A stretch of DNA of 64,000 bases. Source: Chthonobacter albigriseus. GTDB taxonomy: Bacteria > Pseudomonadota > Alphaproteobacteria > Rhizobiales > Pleomorphomonadaceae. This document shows positions 38,840 to 48,399 of the stretch, one piece after another; positions within the stretch are counted from its first letter, which is position 1, and every line of letters starts with the position of its first letter. The notes beneath the pieces were generated by a model. The model was given only the letters and a program-made list of their open reading frames with translations. It was not told the DNA's origin and made no database searches. Location: the NCBI RefSeq assembly GCF_013839445.1, contig NZ_JACDIT010000001.1:186001-250000 (forward strand), read 5' to 3'. The position numbers were made by a program, and so were the translations under genes.

Positions 38840-39391
38840 ATGACCGCCGCCAAGCCCGCCTGGAACGGCAAACCCCTTCGGATCGATCCGCACGCCCTGC
38901 CGGCGCGCTACACCGTTCCGACACCGGGCAGCACGGACGCGGCGGTCTACCTCGACACCCGCGGCGTGGTGGTCAAGCGCCGCCTGTCCGGTCTGCCGCT
39001 GACGCTGAGCCTGCCGATCGCGGCCTACGAGGGCGTGGCGGTCCGGCTCACGGTGGAGGGCGCGCTCGGGCTCGTCGCTTCCGTGGAACTGATGCACCGC
39101 GACCCACAGCTCTGCCTGCCGCTCGCCGTGACGCGGGACATCGACGACGCGGCTTGCGACTGGCGGGCGTGGTCTGACGCGCTGTCGCTTCCGATGTATC
39201 TGATCGAGGCCGACGGCCGGGTCGTGAGGGTCCAGAAGCCTACCGAGATCGCGCTCGACAAGTCGACCCCGCGCCGCCGGATCGGCATGCTGGCCCACCG
39301 GCGGCCGCGCTTCCTGGTCCGCCGCCGCGTCGGCAAGGCCGGGCCGATGCCGGTGCTCACCGGCTGGCGCGAGATCATCGCGCCCGAGTGA
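38840..39391 (+). CDS. DUF6101 family protein
   Basis: The 183-residue protein matches the DUF6101 family of Hyphomicrobiales by its N-terminal region (LRIDPHALPARYTVPTPGS) and basic C-terminal stretch (TPRRRIGMLAHRRPRFLVRRR). It has no signal peptide or membrane helix. The C-terminal basicity could suit RNA or membrane binding, but no function is known. A GAGGGAC ribosome site precedes the ATG. It converges on ubiA. Confidence 0.82.
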   Translation: MTAAKPAWNGKPLRIDPHALPARYTVPTPGSTDAAVYLDTRGVVVKRRLSGLPLTLSLPIAAYEGVAVRLTVEGALGLVASVELMHRDPQLCLPLAVTRDIDDAACDWRAWSDALSLPMYLIEADGRVVRVQKPTEIALDKSTPRRRIGMLAHRRPRFLVRRRVGKAGPMPVLTGWREIIAPE

Positions 39392-39397
39392 CGCCGG

Positions 39398-40336
39398 TCA
39401 GATCGAGCCGATCGCCGCGTCGACCAGCAATCCCACGAACAGCAGCCAGCCGGCCTCACGGTTGGACTTGAAGAGCGCCAGGCAGAGGCCGCCGTCGTTC
39501 ATGTTGAAACGCGCCACCTGCCAGGCGAGGTGGGCGCCGAAGCCGAACGCGCCGATATAGGCGAAAATGCCCGCCTGGGCGGTGATGATCGCGCCGAGCG
39601 CCATCAGCACCGAGAGCGCATAGCAGAACGCCAGGAAGCCCAACGACTTGTCGCCGAAGGTTCGCGCCGTGGATCCAAGCCCGATGAGGGCGTCGTCCTC
39701 GCGATCCTGGTGGGCGTAGATGGTGTCGTAGCCGACCGTCCAGGACACCGCCGCGAGATAGAGCAGCACCGGCGGCAGCGCGAGACCGCCGAAGGTCGCC
39801 GCCCAGCCCATCAGTGCGCCCCAGGAAAACGCCAGTCCCAGAATCACTTGGGGAAAACCGGTGATGCGCTTCATGAACGGGTAGATCGCCACGACGGACA
39901 GCGAGGCGATGCCGAGCAGGATCGCATAGAGGTTGAACTGGATCAGCACCACGAAGCCGATCAGTGCCTGCAGCACCATGAAGCCGAGCGCACCCTCCAC
40001 CGTCACGCGGCCGGACGGGATCGGCCGCAGCAGCGTCCGGCCGACCTTGGCGTCGATATCACGGTCGACGATGTCGTTGTAGGTGCAGCCCGCCCCGCGC
40101 ATCACCACCGAGCCGACCAGGAAGAGCAGCAGGTGCCAGAGGTTAGGCAGCGGCTCCCCGGCCGCGCCGGTCGCCAGCGCCAGCGACCACCAGCATGGCC
40201 ACAAGAGCAGCCACCACCCGATCGGACGATCCAGACGGGCGAGTTGGGCGTAGGGCTTTGCCCAGGAGGGGGCATAGGCGTCCACCCAGTTGCCGCGGGG
40301 TGCGTCGGGGATGGTGGGGCTCGGTCGATCGGTCAT
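39398..40336 (-). CDS. ubiA: 4-hydroxybenzoate octaprenyltransferase
   Basis: UbiA prenylates 4-hydroxybenzoate, the first membrane step of ubiquinone synthesis. The 312-residue protein has about nine helices and both Asp-rich motifs: [19 protein letters not shown] and [16 protein letters not shown]. The N-terminus ([20 protein letters not shown]) is also family-typical. It is divergent from purD with about 140 bases between starts. Confidence 0.96.
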   Translation of the reverse strand: MTDRPSPTIPDAPRGNWVDAYAPSWAKPYAQLARLDRPIGWWLLLWPCWWSLALATGAAGEPLPNLWHLLLFLVGSVVMRGAGCTYNDIVDRDIDAKVGRTLLRPIPSGRVTVEGALGFMVLQALIGFVVLIQFNLYAILLGIASLSVVAIYPFMKRITGFPQVILGLAFSWGALMGWAATFGGLALPPVLLYLAAVSWTVGYDTIYAHQDREDDALIGLGSTARTFGDKSLGFLAFCYALSVLMALGAIITAQAGIFAYIGAFGFGAHLAWQVARFNMNDGGLCLALFKSNREAGWLLFVGLLVDAAIGSI

Positions 40337-40476
40337 GCCACGGGTTTAGCGGGGATTCTTCCGACATGCGAGAGGTCGCGGAGCCGGGGAAGACCGGCCG
40401 CGGAGCCTTCCCCTCCCCCCGAGCCCATGCTAGAGGCCCGCCACGCTCGAAAAACCCTCGCGGAGGCCCGAACCCC

Positions 40477-41748
40477 ATGCATGTGCTCCTGATCGGCTCG
40501 GGCGGGCGCGAGCATGCGCTGGCGGTGAAGCTGAAGCAGTCGCCGCTGCTCACCCGGCTGTCCTGCGCACCCGGCAACGCCGGCATCGCCGCGGTCGCCG
40601 AGATCGCGCCGCTGGACCCCGCGGACCATGCGGCCGTGATCGCCTTCTGCCGGCGCGAGGATGTCGGCCTTGTGGTGGTCGGGCCGGAGGCGCCTCTCGT
40701 CGCCGGGCTGGTCGACGATCTCGCCGCCGCCGGCATCGCCGCGTTCGGCCCGAGCAAGGCGGCCGCGCAGCTTGAAGGCTCGAAGGGCTACACCAAGGAT
40801 CTCTGCGCGGAAGCCGACATCCCGACCGCCGCCTATGGACGCTTCACCACCCAAGCCGACGCGGAGGCCTACGTGCGGGCGAAGGGTGCGCCGATCGTCG
40901 TCAAGGCCGACGGGCTCGCCGCCGGCAAGGGCGTGGTCGTCGCCGAGACGCTGGACGAGGCGCTCGCCGCCGTCGCTGCCTGCTTCGAGGGGGCGTTCGG
41001 CGCCGCCGGGGCCGAGGTCGTGGTGGAGGAGATGCTCCGCGGCGAGGAAGCCTCGTTCTTCGCGCTCTCGGACGGCGAGACTGCCATCCCGCTCGCCGCG
41101 GCGCAGGACCACAAGCGCGCGTTCGATGGCGACACCGGGCCGAACACCGGCGGGATGGGCGCCTATTCGCCCGCGCCGATCGTCGACGAGGCGATGGCCG
41201 AGCAGATCATGGTGGAGATCATCCACCCCACCGTCGCCGCCATGAAGCGGCGCGGAACGCCGTTCAAGGGCGTGCTCTTCGCCGGCCTGATGATCACGGC
41301 GGAGGGGCCGAAGCTGATCGAGTACAACGCCCGCTTCGGCGACCCGGAGACCGAGGTGGTGCTGCCGCGCATGCAAAGCGACCTGCTCGCCCTCCTGTTG
41401 GCGAGCGTGGAGGGCCGGCTCGCCGGCACGACGGCGCGCTTCTCCGATGAGACCGCACTCACTGTGGTGATGGCTGCCAAGGGCTATCCCGGTCCCTATG
41501 CCAAGGGCAGCGTCATCGAGAACCTCGACGCTGCCGAAGCACTCGGCGCCACCGTCTACCACGCCGGAACAGCCCACGCCGACGGCCGCCTCGTCGCCAC
41601 CGGCGGCCGCGTCCTCGCGGTCACCGCCCTCGGGTCCAGCGTCCGCGACGCCCAGTCCCGCGCCTATGCCGCCGTCGACGCCATCCACTGGCCCGACGGC
41701 TTCTGCCGCCGCGACATCGGCTGGCGCGCGGCAGCGCGGGAGGGGTGA
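40477..41748 (+). CDS. purD: Phosphoribosylamine-glycine ligase
   Basis: GAR synthetase joins glycine to phosphoribosylamine with ATP in purine synthesis. The ATP-grasp protein has 423 residues from the ATG at 40477, which follows CGGAGG by 10 bases. Hallmarks are [39 protein letters not shown] and [20 protein letters not shown], with the ligand loop [17 protein letters not shown]. An earlier in-frame codon gives a non-conserved extension. It stands alone between ubiA and the low-GC island. Confidence 0.97.
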   Translation: MHVLLIGSGGREHALAVKLKQSPLLTRLSCAPGNAGIAAVAEIAPLDPADHAAVIAFCRREDVGLVVVGPEAPLVAGLVDDLAAAGIAAFGPSKAAAQLEGSKGYTKDLCAEADIPTAAYGRFTTQADAEAYVRAKGAPIVVKADGLAAGKGVVVAETLDEALAAVAACFEGAFGAAGAEVVVEEMLRGEEASFFALSDGETAIPLAAAQDHKRAFDGDTGPNTGGMGAYSPAPIVDEAMAEQIMVEIIHPTVAAMKRRGTPFKGVLFAGLMITAEGPKLIEYNARFGDPETEVVLPRMQSDLLALLLASVEGRLAGTTARFSDETALTVVMAAKGYPGPYAKGSVIENLDAAEALGATVYHAGTAHADGRLVATGGRVLAVTALGSSVRDAQSRAYAAVDAIHWPDGFCRRDIGWRAAAREG

Positions 41749-41830
41749 GTGAAAGCGCAAATCGGAGTTGTACTTTCTCTAATTATGGTTGAACATTATC
41801 CGTCAAACTACGATGTCGGAGCTGGGCATC

Positions 41831-42232
41831 ATGACGGTGGTCAACCATCCTGAACCTGGAACTATCGTTCGGGTCGATCTCAATGAAGGTTTTCGAGCCC
41901 CAGAAATGACGAAAAGACGACCTTCAGTCGTCCTTTCTCCCTCTCAACCTGGACGTTCCGGTCTTTGCACCATCGTGCCGCTCAGCACCACGCGTCCACG
42001 GATATTGCTGCCGCACCACCTTGAGATTGAACTCGAACCTCCATTGCCCCATCCGTACTCCGAACGGGTGATGTGGCTCAAAGGCGATATCGTCCTTACC
42101 GTGGCTTTTCATAGACTGCGTCTGCTTTTCGACCGGTGGGAAGGTGGGCAGCGGGTCTACGATGTTCGAGTTTTGGACCCGGATGTTCTTGCAAAGATCC
42201 GGACGTGCGTACGCCACGGCCTTGGGTTGTAA
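41831..42232 (+). CDS. PemK/MazF-like toxin, no visible antitoxin
   Basis: The 133-residue protein has the PemK/MazF endoribonuclease pattern: PGTIVRVDLNEGFRAPEMTKRR, then PSVVLSP and CTIVPLSTTRPR, with LKGDIVLTVAFHRLRLLFDR toward the end. Members cut mRNA at short sequences. The start was set at the ATG at 41831, because GGAG lies 9 bases upstream; ATG at 41813 and TTG at 41789 are in-frame alternatives. Only a 22-codon frame lies upstream (41785), and it is out of frame, so no antitoxin is recognisable. The gene is visibly less GC-rich than its neighbours, pointing to transfer. A candidate small RNA unit follows immediately. Confidence 0.8.
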   Translation: MTVVNHPEPGTIVRVDLNEGFRAPEMTKRRPSVVLSPSQPGRSGLCTIVPLSTTRPRILLPHHLEIELEPPLPHPYSERVMWLKGDIVLTVAFHRLRLLFDRWEGGQRVYDVRVLDPDVLAKIRTCVRHGLGL

Positions 42233-42234
42233 AC

Positions 42235-42263
42235 TTGACAAGTAACACCGGTTCACCTACATT
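42235..42263 (+). promoter_or_regulatory. Strong sigma-70-type promoter after the toxin gene
   Basis: TTGACA (42235-42240), a 17-base spacer, and TACATT (42258-42263) form one of the best consensus promoters in the window. It starts 3 bases after the stop codon of the PemK-like gene. The predicted start of transcription is near 42270, at the beginning of a structured stretch that ends in a terminator. Confidence 0.7.
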
Positions 42264-42269
42264 CGATTT

Positions 42270-42382
42270 TGTCGCCGGTCATTCCGGCATTTAAGTCCAG
42301 AGCAATCTGGCCGTTCCGGACCGATGATCGCAAATCGACTGGAATGCCTGCAAGGCCCCGCTCTGGCGGGGTTTTGCTTTTT
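42270..42382 (+). ncRNA. Candidate small RNA (about 110 nt)
   Basis: Between a consensus promoter and a rho-independent terminator lies a short stretch with no credible frame and several hairpins. These are GCCGG-TCATT-CCGGC (42274-42288), CCAGA-GCAA-TCTGG with a GNRA-type loop (42297-42310), CGAT-ATCG around 42321-42336, and the terminator stem. It ends 26 bases before the patatin gene. No known RNA family was recognised. A leader of the patatin gene or a repeat element are alternative readings. Confidence 0.55.
42356..42382 (+). terminator. Rho-independent terminator
   Basis: CCCCGC (42356-42361), loop TCTG, GCGGGG (42366-42371), followed by TTTT and, after GC, five more T. A classic intrinsic terminator, ending the candidate small RNA and lying just before the patatin gene start. 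Confidence 0.8.
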
Positions 42383-42407
42383 CGGCCGTTTGTCCTAGCT
42401 TGGCCCC

Positions 42408-43256
42408 ATGCTCAACCCCTCCCCCTCCCCCCGGATAGGCCTCGCACTCGGCGGCGGCGGTGCGCGGGGACTGGCGCATGTGCATGTGCTGGAGGCGCTC
42501 GACGAGATGGGTCTGCCGGTGGCGGCGATCACGGGCACTTCGATCGGGGCGATCATCGGGGCGGGGTACGCGGCCGGACTGTCGGGGCGTGAGGTGCGGG
42601 AGACCGTCTCGGCCTCGTTCGCAAAGTCGGCCGACGTGTGGGCCAAGATCTGGCAACTCCGGCCGAAGTCCTTCTCCGACCTGTTCGGCGGCGGTCTCGT
42701 CCAGTTCGACGCGGAGAAGACGCTGGAACTGTTCCTGCCGCCCGCCGTTCCGGACGACTTCGCCGCGCTCCGGATCCCCTACGCGGTCGTCGCGGCCGAC
42801 TTTTATGCCTGCCAGGAGGTGGAGATCTCCAGCGGCCCGCTGCGCAAGGCGATCGCTGCCTCGATCGCGCTGCCGATCGTGTTCCGGCCGGTGGAGCTCG
42901 ACGGGCGGGTGCTGATCGACGGCGGCGTGGTCAATCCGCTGCCGTTCGACAAACTTCCGGTTGACGTCGACCTCGTGATCGCGGTGGACGTGGTCGGCAT
43001 GCCCGTCCGGCCGCCGAACCGGCCGGTGCCGAACGCCACGGAGAGCATCTTCGGCGCCAGCCAGATCCTGATGCAGACGGTGATCGCGGAGAAGCTGAAG
43101 TCCCGGGCGCCGGACGTGCTGATCCGGCCGCCGGTCGACCTCTTCCGCGTGCTCGACTTCCTCAAGGCGACGGCCATCCTGAAGTCGACCGCCGTCGTGA
43201 AGGACGACGTGAAGCGTCAGGTCGAGGCGGCTCTCGAGGCGCGGACGACAGCGTAA
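42408..43256 (+). CDS. Patatin-like phospholipase
   Basis: The 282-residue protein has a patatin fold with a Ser-Asp dyad. The oxyanion loop is LGGGGARGLAHVHVLEAL, the nucleophile elbow GTSIGA contains Ser45, and Asp171 lies in DGGVVNPLP. No signal peptide or membrane helix is evident, so it should act on cytoplasmic-side lipids. It starts 26 bases after the terminator of the candidate RNA and converges on tadA with 16 bases between stops. Confidence 0.93.
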   Translation: MLNPSPSPRIGLALGGGGARGLAHVHVLEALDEMGLPVAAITGTSIGAIIGAGYAAGLSGREVRETVSASFAKSADVWAKIWQLRPKSFSDLFGGGLVQFDAEKTLELFLPPAVPDDFAALRIPYAVVAADFYACQEVEISSGPLRKAIAASIALPIVFRPVELDGRVLIDGGVVNPLPFDKLPVDVDLVIAVDVVGMPVRPPNRPVPNATESIFGASQILMQTVIAEKLKSRAPDVLIRPPVDLFRVLDFLKATAILKSTAVVKDDVKRQVEAALEARTTA

Positions 43257-43272
43257 AGCCGCCGTCGGCAGC

Positions 43273-43731
43273 CTAGCTCCGGCGCTGTGCGAAGAACCCC
43301 TTCAACAGCGCCGCCGCTTCGCTTTCGGCGAGCCCGGAGTAGACCTCCGGGGCGTGGTGGCAGGTGGGGCTGGCGTAGAGCCGCACGCCGTGATCCACCG
43401 CGCCGCCCTTCGGGTCGCCCGCTCCATAATAGAGCCGGCGGATGCGCGCGAAGGAGATCGCCGCCGCGCACATCGGGCACGGCTCCAGCGTCACGTAGAG
43501 ATCGCAACCGACCAGCCGCTCGCTGCCCCGGCGCGCCGCCGCCTCGCGGATCGCCAGCAATTCGGCATGGGCGGTGGGGTCGCGCGCCTCCAGCGTGCGA
43601 TTGCCGGCGCGGGCGATCTCCTGCCCGTCGAGCACCACGACGGCGCCGACCGGAACCTCGCCGCGGGCCGCCGCCGAGCGCGCCTCGGCGAGCGCGATCT
43701 CCATCCAGCCGGAGGCGGTGGCATCCGTCAC
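43273..43731 (-). CDS. tadA: tRNA-specific adenosine deaminase
   Basis: TadA converts A34 to inosine in the anticodon of tRNA-Arg(ACG). The 152-residue deaminase has zinc ligands His55 (HAE, with Glu57 as proton shuttle), Cys85 and Cys88 ([10 protein letters not shown]). Its C-terminal helix [19 protein letters not shown] matches the family. It is divergent from the pseudouridine synthase gene with 43 bases between starts, an arrangement common in Hyphomicrobiales. Confidence 0.95.
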   Translation of the reverse strand: MTDATASGWMEIALAEARSAAARGEVPVGAVVVLDGQEIARAGNRTLEARDPTAHAELLAIREAAARRGSERLVGCDLYVTLEPCPMCAAAISFARIRRLYYGAGDPKGGAVDHGVRLYASPTCHHAPEVYSGLAESEAAALLKGFFAQRRS

Positions 43732-43774
43732 GATCCTCGTTCCTTCCCTCGCGTTTCCCTGCTATTGGCGTGCC

Positions 43775-45715
43775 ATGAAGACACCCAAGCAAACAACCCC
43801 CGCCGAACCGGAACGGATCGCCAAGGTTATGGCGCGCGCCGGCCTCTGCTCGCGCCGCGACGCGGAGGTGTGGATCGCCGACGGCCGCGTCAACGTCAAC
43901 GGCCGCGTGCTGGACACGCCGGCCTTCACCGTCAAGCCCGACGACGTGGTGCTGGTGGACGGCAAGCCGCTGCCGACGCGCGAGCGGACCCGGCTGTGGC
44001 TCTACCACAAGCCGCGCGGCCTGGTGACCACCAACCGCGACCCCGAAGGCCGCCAGACGGTGTTCGAGACGCTGCCGGAAACGCTGCCGCGCGTGGTGTC
44101 TGTGGGCCGGCTCGACATCAATACGGAAGGTCTGCTGCTGCTCACCAACGACGGCGGGCTCGCCCGGGTGCTGGAGCTGCCCGCCACCGGCTGGCTCCGC
44201 CGCTACCGGGTGCGCGCGCATGGCGACATCGACCAGCCGGCGCTCGACAAGCTGCGCGACGGCGTCGCCATCGATGGCATCCTCTACGGCGCGATCGAGG
44301 CCACCTTCGACCGCCGTCAGGGCGACAACGTCTGGCTCACGGTCGGTCTGCGCGAAGGCAAGAACCGGGAGGTGAAGAACATCCTCGGCTACCTCGGCCT
44401 GGACGTGACCAGGCTGATCCGCGTCTCCTTCGGGCCGTTCCAGCTGGGCGACCTTGCCGAGGGCGCCATCTCCGAGGTGCCGCGCCGCATCCTGCGCGAC
44501 CAGCTGGGCGACCGTCTGGTAGAGGAGGCGGGTGCCGACTTCGAAGCGCGCGAGGACGACCGCAAGCCGCAGATGCCGGTGCGCACGGCGGGCATCGCCG
44601 AAGCGCCGCGCGGGGACCGCACCGTCGTCAAGCGCGAGCGCCGGACGCCGGACGCTCGCTCGACGCGGCGGCGGCACGAGGCGGATCTCGCCCACGAGGA
44701 GGAGGCCCGGTCGGCCGAGCCGCGGCGCGCGCCGAACGCTTCGCGGTCCAAGCTCGCCGTCAAGGCCGGCCTGCCGACACGGCCCGCCAAGGCTTCCGCC
44801 CGTCAGGCGACCCGCGCAGAGATCGCCGCCGCCAAGCGCGTCCGGCGCAGCGACGACACGGTGGTCGAGCGCCGCGAGCGCAGCCCGCGCGACGAGGCGC
44901 CGGTTGCGCGCCCCCCGCGCGCCGAGAGGCCCGTCCGCTCCGCCGAAGACCGTGCGGCGCGGCCGGCCCGCCCTCCCCGACGGGAGGACCGCGGCCCCGA
45001 TGCCCGGCAGACGCGCCCGGCCCGCGACGATCGCCCCCGGCGGGAGGAACGCCCCGCGCAGGAGGGACGGCCAGCGCGTGCGCAGGATCCTCGGTCCGCG
45101 CGGAGTGATCGGCCGGGCCGCTCCCGAACCGACGATCGCCCCGCCCGCGCCGATCGGCCGGCCCGCGACGATCGCCCCGCCCGTTCCGAGCGGCCGTCCG
45201 ATGGACGGCCCGCGCGGCCGCATGCCGGTGCCGCCCGCCCGGAAAGACCGGCTGGCGGTCGTTCGGACGTCCGAACCGATCGCAACACCCGGCCGGACCG
45301 CGACCGCCCGCCCCGGCGCGCCGACGAGCGGCCGGAGCGCGCTCCCCGCGCCGCGGATGACCGCACCGGTCGCCCGCCACGGCGAACGGAGGATCGACCC
45401 GATCGTGCACCGCGAACGCGCGAGGATCGTCCGCCGAGGCGGACGGAGGATCGCACTGATCGGCCTGCGCGCCGCACCGACGAGCGCCCGCCCCGGCGCG
45501 CCGACGACCGTCCGGAGCGGGCACCGCGCTCGCGCGACGATCGTCCGCCCGCCCGCGCCGAGCGCACGGCGGGTGCGCGCCCTCCCCGGGACGGCGATCG
45601 ACCGCGCGGCGCCGGCGGTCCGGGCGGGCCGAAGGGACCGCGCGGACCCAAGGGTCCCCGCGGTGGCAAGGGCGGACCGAAGGCGGGGGGCCGCAGTGCG
45701 GATCGTCGGCGGTAG
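43775..45715 (+). CDS. rRNA pseudouridine synthase (RluB/RsuA family) with very long R/D/P-rich tail
   Basis: The 646-residue protein converts a large-subunit rRNA uridine to pseudouridine. Residues 10-60 form an S4 domain ([20 protein letters not shown]). The catalytic domain (about 75-245) has [18 protein letters not shown] with catalytic Asp114 and the closing [15 protein letters not shown]. From about residue 250 to 646 the sequence is low-complexity, built from short units such as [19 protein letters not shown] and RTEDRTDRP, ending in glycine- and lysine-rich repeats. The tail adds nearly 400 residues to the usual size and should be disordered and RNA-binding. The start at 43775 suits the S4 domain. 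It overlaps rsmD by 20 bases. Confidence 0.93.
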   Translation: MKTPKQTTPAEPERIAKVMARAGLCSRRDAEVWIADGRVNVNGRVLDTPAFTVKPDDVVLVDGKPLPTRERTRLWLYHKPRGLVTTNRDPEGRQTVFETLPETLPRVVSVGRLDINTEGLLLLTNDGGLARVLELPATGWLRRYRVRAHGDIDQPALDKLRDGVAIDGILYGAIEATFDRRQGDNVWLTVGLREGKNREVKNILGYLGLDVTRLIRVSFGPFQLGDLAEGAISEVPRRILRDQLGDRLVEEAGADFEAREDDRKPQMPVRTAGIAEAPRGDRTVVKRERRTPDARSTRRRHEADLAHEEEARSAEPRRAPNASRSKLAVKAGLPTRPAKASARQATRAEIAAAKRVRRSDDTVVERRERSPRDEAPVARPPRAERPVRSAEDRAARPARPPRREDRGPDARQTRPARDDRPRREERPAQEGRPARAQDPRSARSDRPGRSRTDDRPARADRPARDDRPARSERPSDGRPARPHAGAARPERPAGGRSDVRTDRNTRPDRDRPPRRADERPERAPRAADDRTGRPPRRTEDRPDRAPRTREDRPPRRTEDRTDRPARRTDERPPRRADDRPERAPRSRDDRPPARAERTAGARPPRDGDRPRGAGGPGGPKGPRGPKGPRGGKGGPKAGGRSADRRR

Positions 45716-46259
45716 GTTCCGGGGCAGCGCGCTCGCCGGTCCGCCAGCGGGATCGATGGCGATCCGGCCGACGTCGGACCGCCTTCGCGAAAGCCTGTTC
45801 AACATCCTGGAGCACGGCCAGACGCGCGTCCTCGACGGTGCGCGCGTGATCGATCTCTTCGCCGGAACGGGCGCCCTCGGCTTCGAGGCGATGAGCCGCG
45901 GCGCCAAGGCCTGCCTCTTCGTGGAGGAGGCGGCCGAGGCGCGCGGCCTGATCCGCCACAACCAGGAGAGCCTCGGGCTGACCGGAACCACGCGCCTGTT
46001 CCGGCGCGACGCCACCCGGATGGGCCCGGTCGGAACGGCCGAGCCCTACACTCTCGCCTTTCTTGATCCACCCTACGGCAAGGGGCTTGCCGAGCCCGCG
46101 CTCGCCAGCCTCGCCGCAGGCGGCTGGCTGGCGCCGGGCGCCGTCGTCGTGGTCGAGGAGACAGCCAAAGCGGAGATCGGCTGGCCCGAAGGCTTCAGCG
46201 TCACCGACCGGCGCGACTACGGCGAAACGGCCGTCCACTTCGCGCGCTTCGCGGTGTAG
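45696..46259 (+). CDS. rsmD: 16S rRNA (guanine966-N2)-methyltransferase
   Basis: RsmD methylates G966 of 16S rRNA. The 187-residue protein starts at a GTG at 45696 ([16 protein letters not shown]), overlapping the pseudouridine synthase stop by 20 bases, with a G-rich stretch in place of a ribosome site. The SAM-binding motif is [19 protein letters not shown] and the catalytic motif is [10 protein letters not shown]. The pair of rRNA-modification genes is conserved in the order. Confidence 0.94.
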   Translation: MRIVGGRFRGSALAGPPAGSMAIRPTSDRLRESLFNILEHGQTRVLDGARVIDLFAGTGALGFEAMSRGAKACLFVEEAAEARGLIRHNQESLGLTGTTRLFRRDATRMGPVGTAEPYTLAFLDPPYGKGLAEPALASLAAGGWLAPGAVVVVEETAKAEIGWPEGFSVTDRRDYGETAVHFARFAV

Positions 46260-46279
46260 ACGTCTCCCCGCCTCGCTCG

Positions 46280-48264
46280 TCAGGCGGCGCGCATCTCGCC
46301 GACGAAGGTGTTGACCTCGCGATTGAGCCTTGCCGCCTGCTCGTTCAGGGTCTGGGAGAGCTGCATCAGGCTGGCCGCCGACGACCCGGTCATCCCGGCC
46401 GCCTGCCGAACCACGGCGACAGCGGCCGACACCTCGCGTGTCGAACCGGCGGCTTGCGCCACGGAGGCCGCGATGTCGCCGGTCACGGCCGACTGGCTCT
46501 GGATGCCGGAGACGACCTCGCGGGTCATGTCCGTACCGCGGCCGATCGACTCGCCGATGCGCTGGAAGGTGGTCGACGTCTTGGCCGTCGCGGATCGGAT
46601 CTCGTTGACCTTCGCCTGGATGTCGCCGGTCGCCTTGGCCGTTTCCTGCGCGAGTTCCTTGACCTCCGCGGCGACGATGGCGAAGCCCCGTCCGGCTTCG
46701 CCGGCGCGCGCGGCCTCGATGGTGGCGTTGAGCGCAAGCAGATTGGTCTGGGCGGCGATCTCGGTGATCAGCGCCATAACGCCGTCGATGCGGTCGGCGG
46801 CCGTAACCAGCGCCAGGACGTCCTGGCGAGCGTGATCGGCGTTGTCGCGGGCTTCCTCCAGGAACTCGGAGGCCTGCCCGACCTGGCCGACCAGATTGCC
46901 GACTGCGCTGGCCAGTTCATCCGTCGCCTGGGCGATGCCGGTGATGCTGCCGGCGGCCTGATCTGCGGAATGGTTGACCATGGCGGCCTGCTGATTGGCT
47001 TCCTCGGCCATATCCGTCAGGCCGTTGGCCGCCGTCGCCACCTCTTCGGCGACGCCGGTCATGCCCTCGACCAGCGTGGCGGCACGCGCCAGGAACTGGT
47101 CCACGGCGATCGCCTTGCGCCGGTCCGCGCCGGCTTGAATCTCCTGCTGGGCCTCCCGCTCGCGTCGGAACCGCTCCATCTCCGCCAACGTATCGCGGAG
47201 AGGGCGAAGCGGCGGGCCATGGTGCCGATCTCGTTGCGCAGGTCCTGGTAGGGGATCGCCGTGTCCAGTTCGCCGCGTCCGAGCGCGACCAGCGTTTCGG
47301 CGACACTCGTGACCTGCCGGGCGATCGACCGGGCGATCACCAGCACCATCAGCGCCGCAGCGGCCAGCGTGACCAGCACGGCGATCGCCTCGATCATGGC
47401 TACGCTGAGGAGGCCGTCGACGCGGGCCGCCACCAGCCGGTCGAACTCGGCATTGGCCCCGCTCCAGAGCGTGCGCAGACCTTCCTGCGTCTCATGCTCG
47501 GCCGGTTCGATCACAGCGGCGCCGTCCGCCAGAGGCTTTCCGTCCATAACCGCCGCGACAAAGGGAGACGACGTCGCGAGGAAGGCTTCGGACGCCGACA
47601 CCGCCGCTTCCATCGGCGCGCGGATCGGCGCGGCAAGGCTGCCGTCCGGATTGCCGTCGATGGCCAGCGCCAGCGACCGGCGCAGATCGGCCAGACCGGA
47701 CCGGTAGTTCGCATCCGCCGCGATCACCGAGCGGACGACGTCGTGCGACGGCGGACCGGCGGTGGCATGGGCGGCCTCGACAGCCTGGTGAATCTGGTCG
47801 GCCATGTCGGCCATCAGCGGGATGCGGAAGACCAGAGCGTCCATCAGGTAGTAGGTGTCGAGATTGGGATCCAAGGTCATGTTGGAATGGTCGGATATGG
47901 CCTGGATCAGGACCTTGCCCGTGGACAGCTGGAGCCGGAGGTCGCCACTCTTGATGGCGGCCACGAACTGGTCGATGGGCTCGGTGTCGCCGCGGGCCTG
48001 CCGAACCCATTCGCGCAAGCCTGCCGATTCCAACCGGCCCAGCGAGCCCTGCAGTTCAGGCGTCAGCTGACCTTCCTGCGTCAGCGCCATCGAGTAGGTG
48101 TTCCAGACGTCGGCCAGCAGACGTGATCCTTCCCGTTCCCGCGACGAGAAATCCACCGTGCCAGCGACCTGGATGATCAGAAGATAGCCCAAGAGCACGA
48201 TCGGCACGGCCATGACCGCACCCACGACGCCGATTCGCGTCGCAAAACGCATGCGTGAAAGCAT
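46280..48264 (-). pseudogene. Methyl-accepting chemotaxis protein, broken by a single-base frameshift
   Basis: Two frames together make one chemoreceptor. From 48264 one frame encodes TM1 (IGVVGAVMAVPIVLLGYLLII), a periplasmic sensor of about 250 residues, TM2 ([21 protein letters not shown]) and the start of HAMP ([12 protein letters not shown]). It then runs out of phase near 47199. The other frame continues the HAMP ([12 protein letters not shown]) and carries the signalling domain, including the tip region [20 protein letters not shown], ending at 46280. Adding one T (minus strand) near 47199 restores [11 protein letters not shown] and a 661-residue protein. This could be a real inactivation or a sequencing error. 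The intact protein would work with CheY and CheZ nearby. Confidence 0.88.
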
Positions 48265-48399
48265 GGAAACCCTCCCCCCGGAAGCTTCGTCTTCGCAACA
48301 TATGCGTAAAAGACTGCGCTATTTACGAGGTAGGAGTGTTAAAGTTGCATGAGAGAGAGGGTTTATAATCGTGCCCGGCTTTCACGGAAACAAATCGGT

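Noticed and set aside
42270-42382. tRNA, 6S RNA or SRP RNA identity for the structured unit
   Set aside because: No cloverleaf, no CCA end, no GGAAG-type SRP loop, and it is too short for 6S RNA.
46280-48264. Two separate genes in place of one chemoreceptor
   Set aside because: Each lacks an essential half (sensor or signalling), and together they give a full MCP with a HAMP broken at one base.
48364-48369. TATAAT on the plus strand near the mutL 3' end
   Set aside because: No -35 element at suitable spacing, and the plus strand has no gene to serve before 50360.
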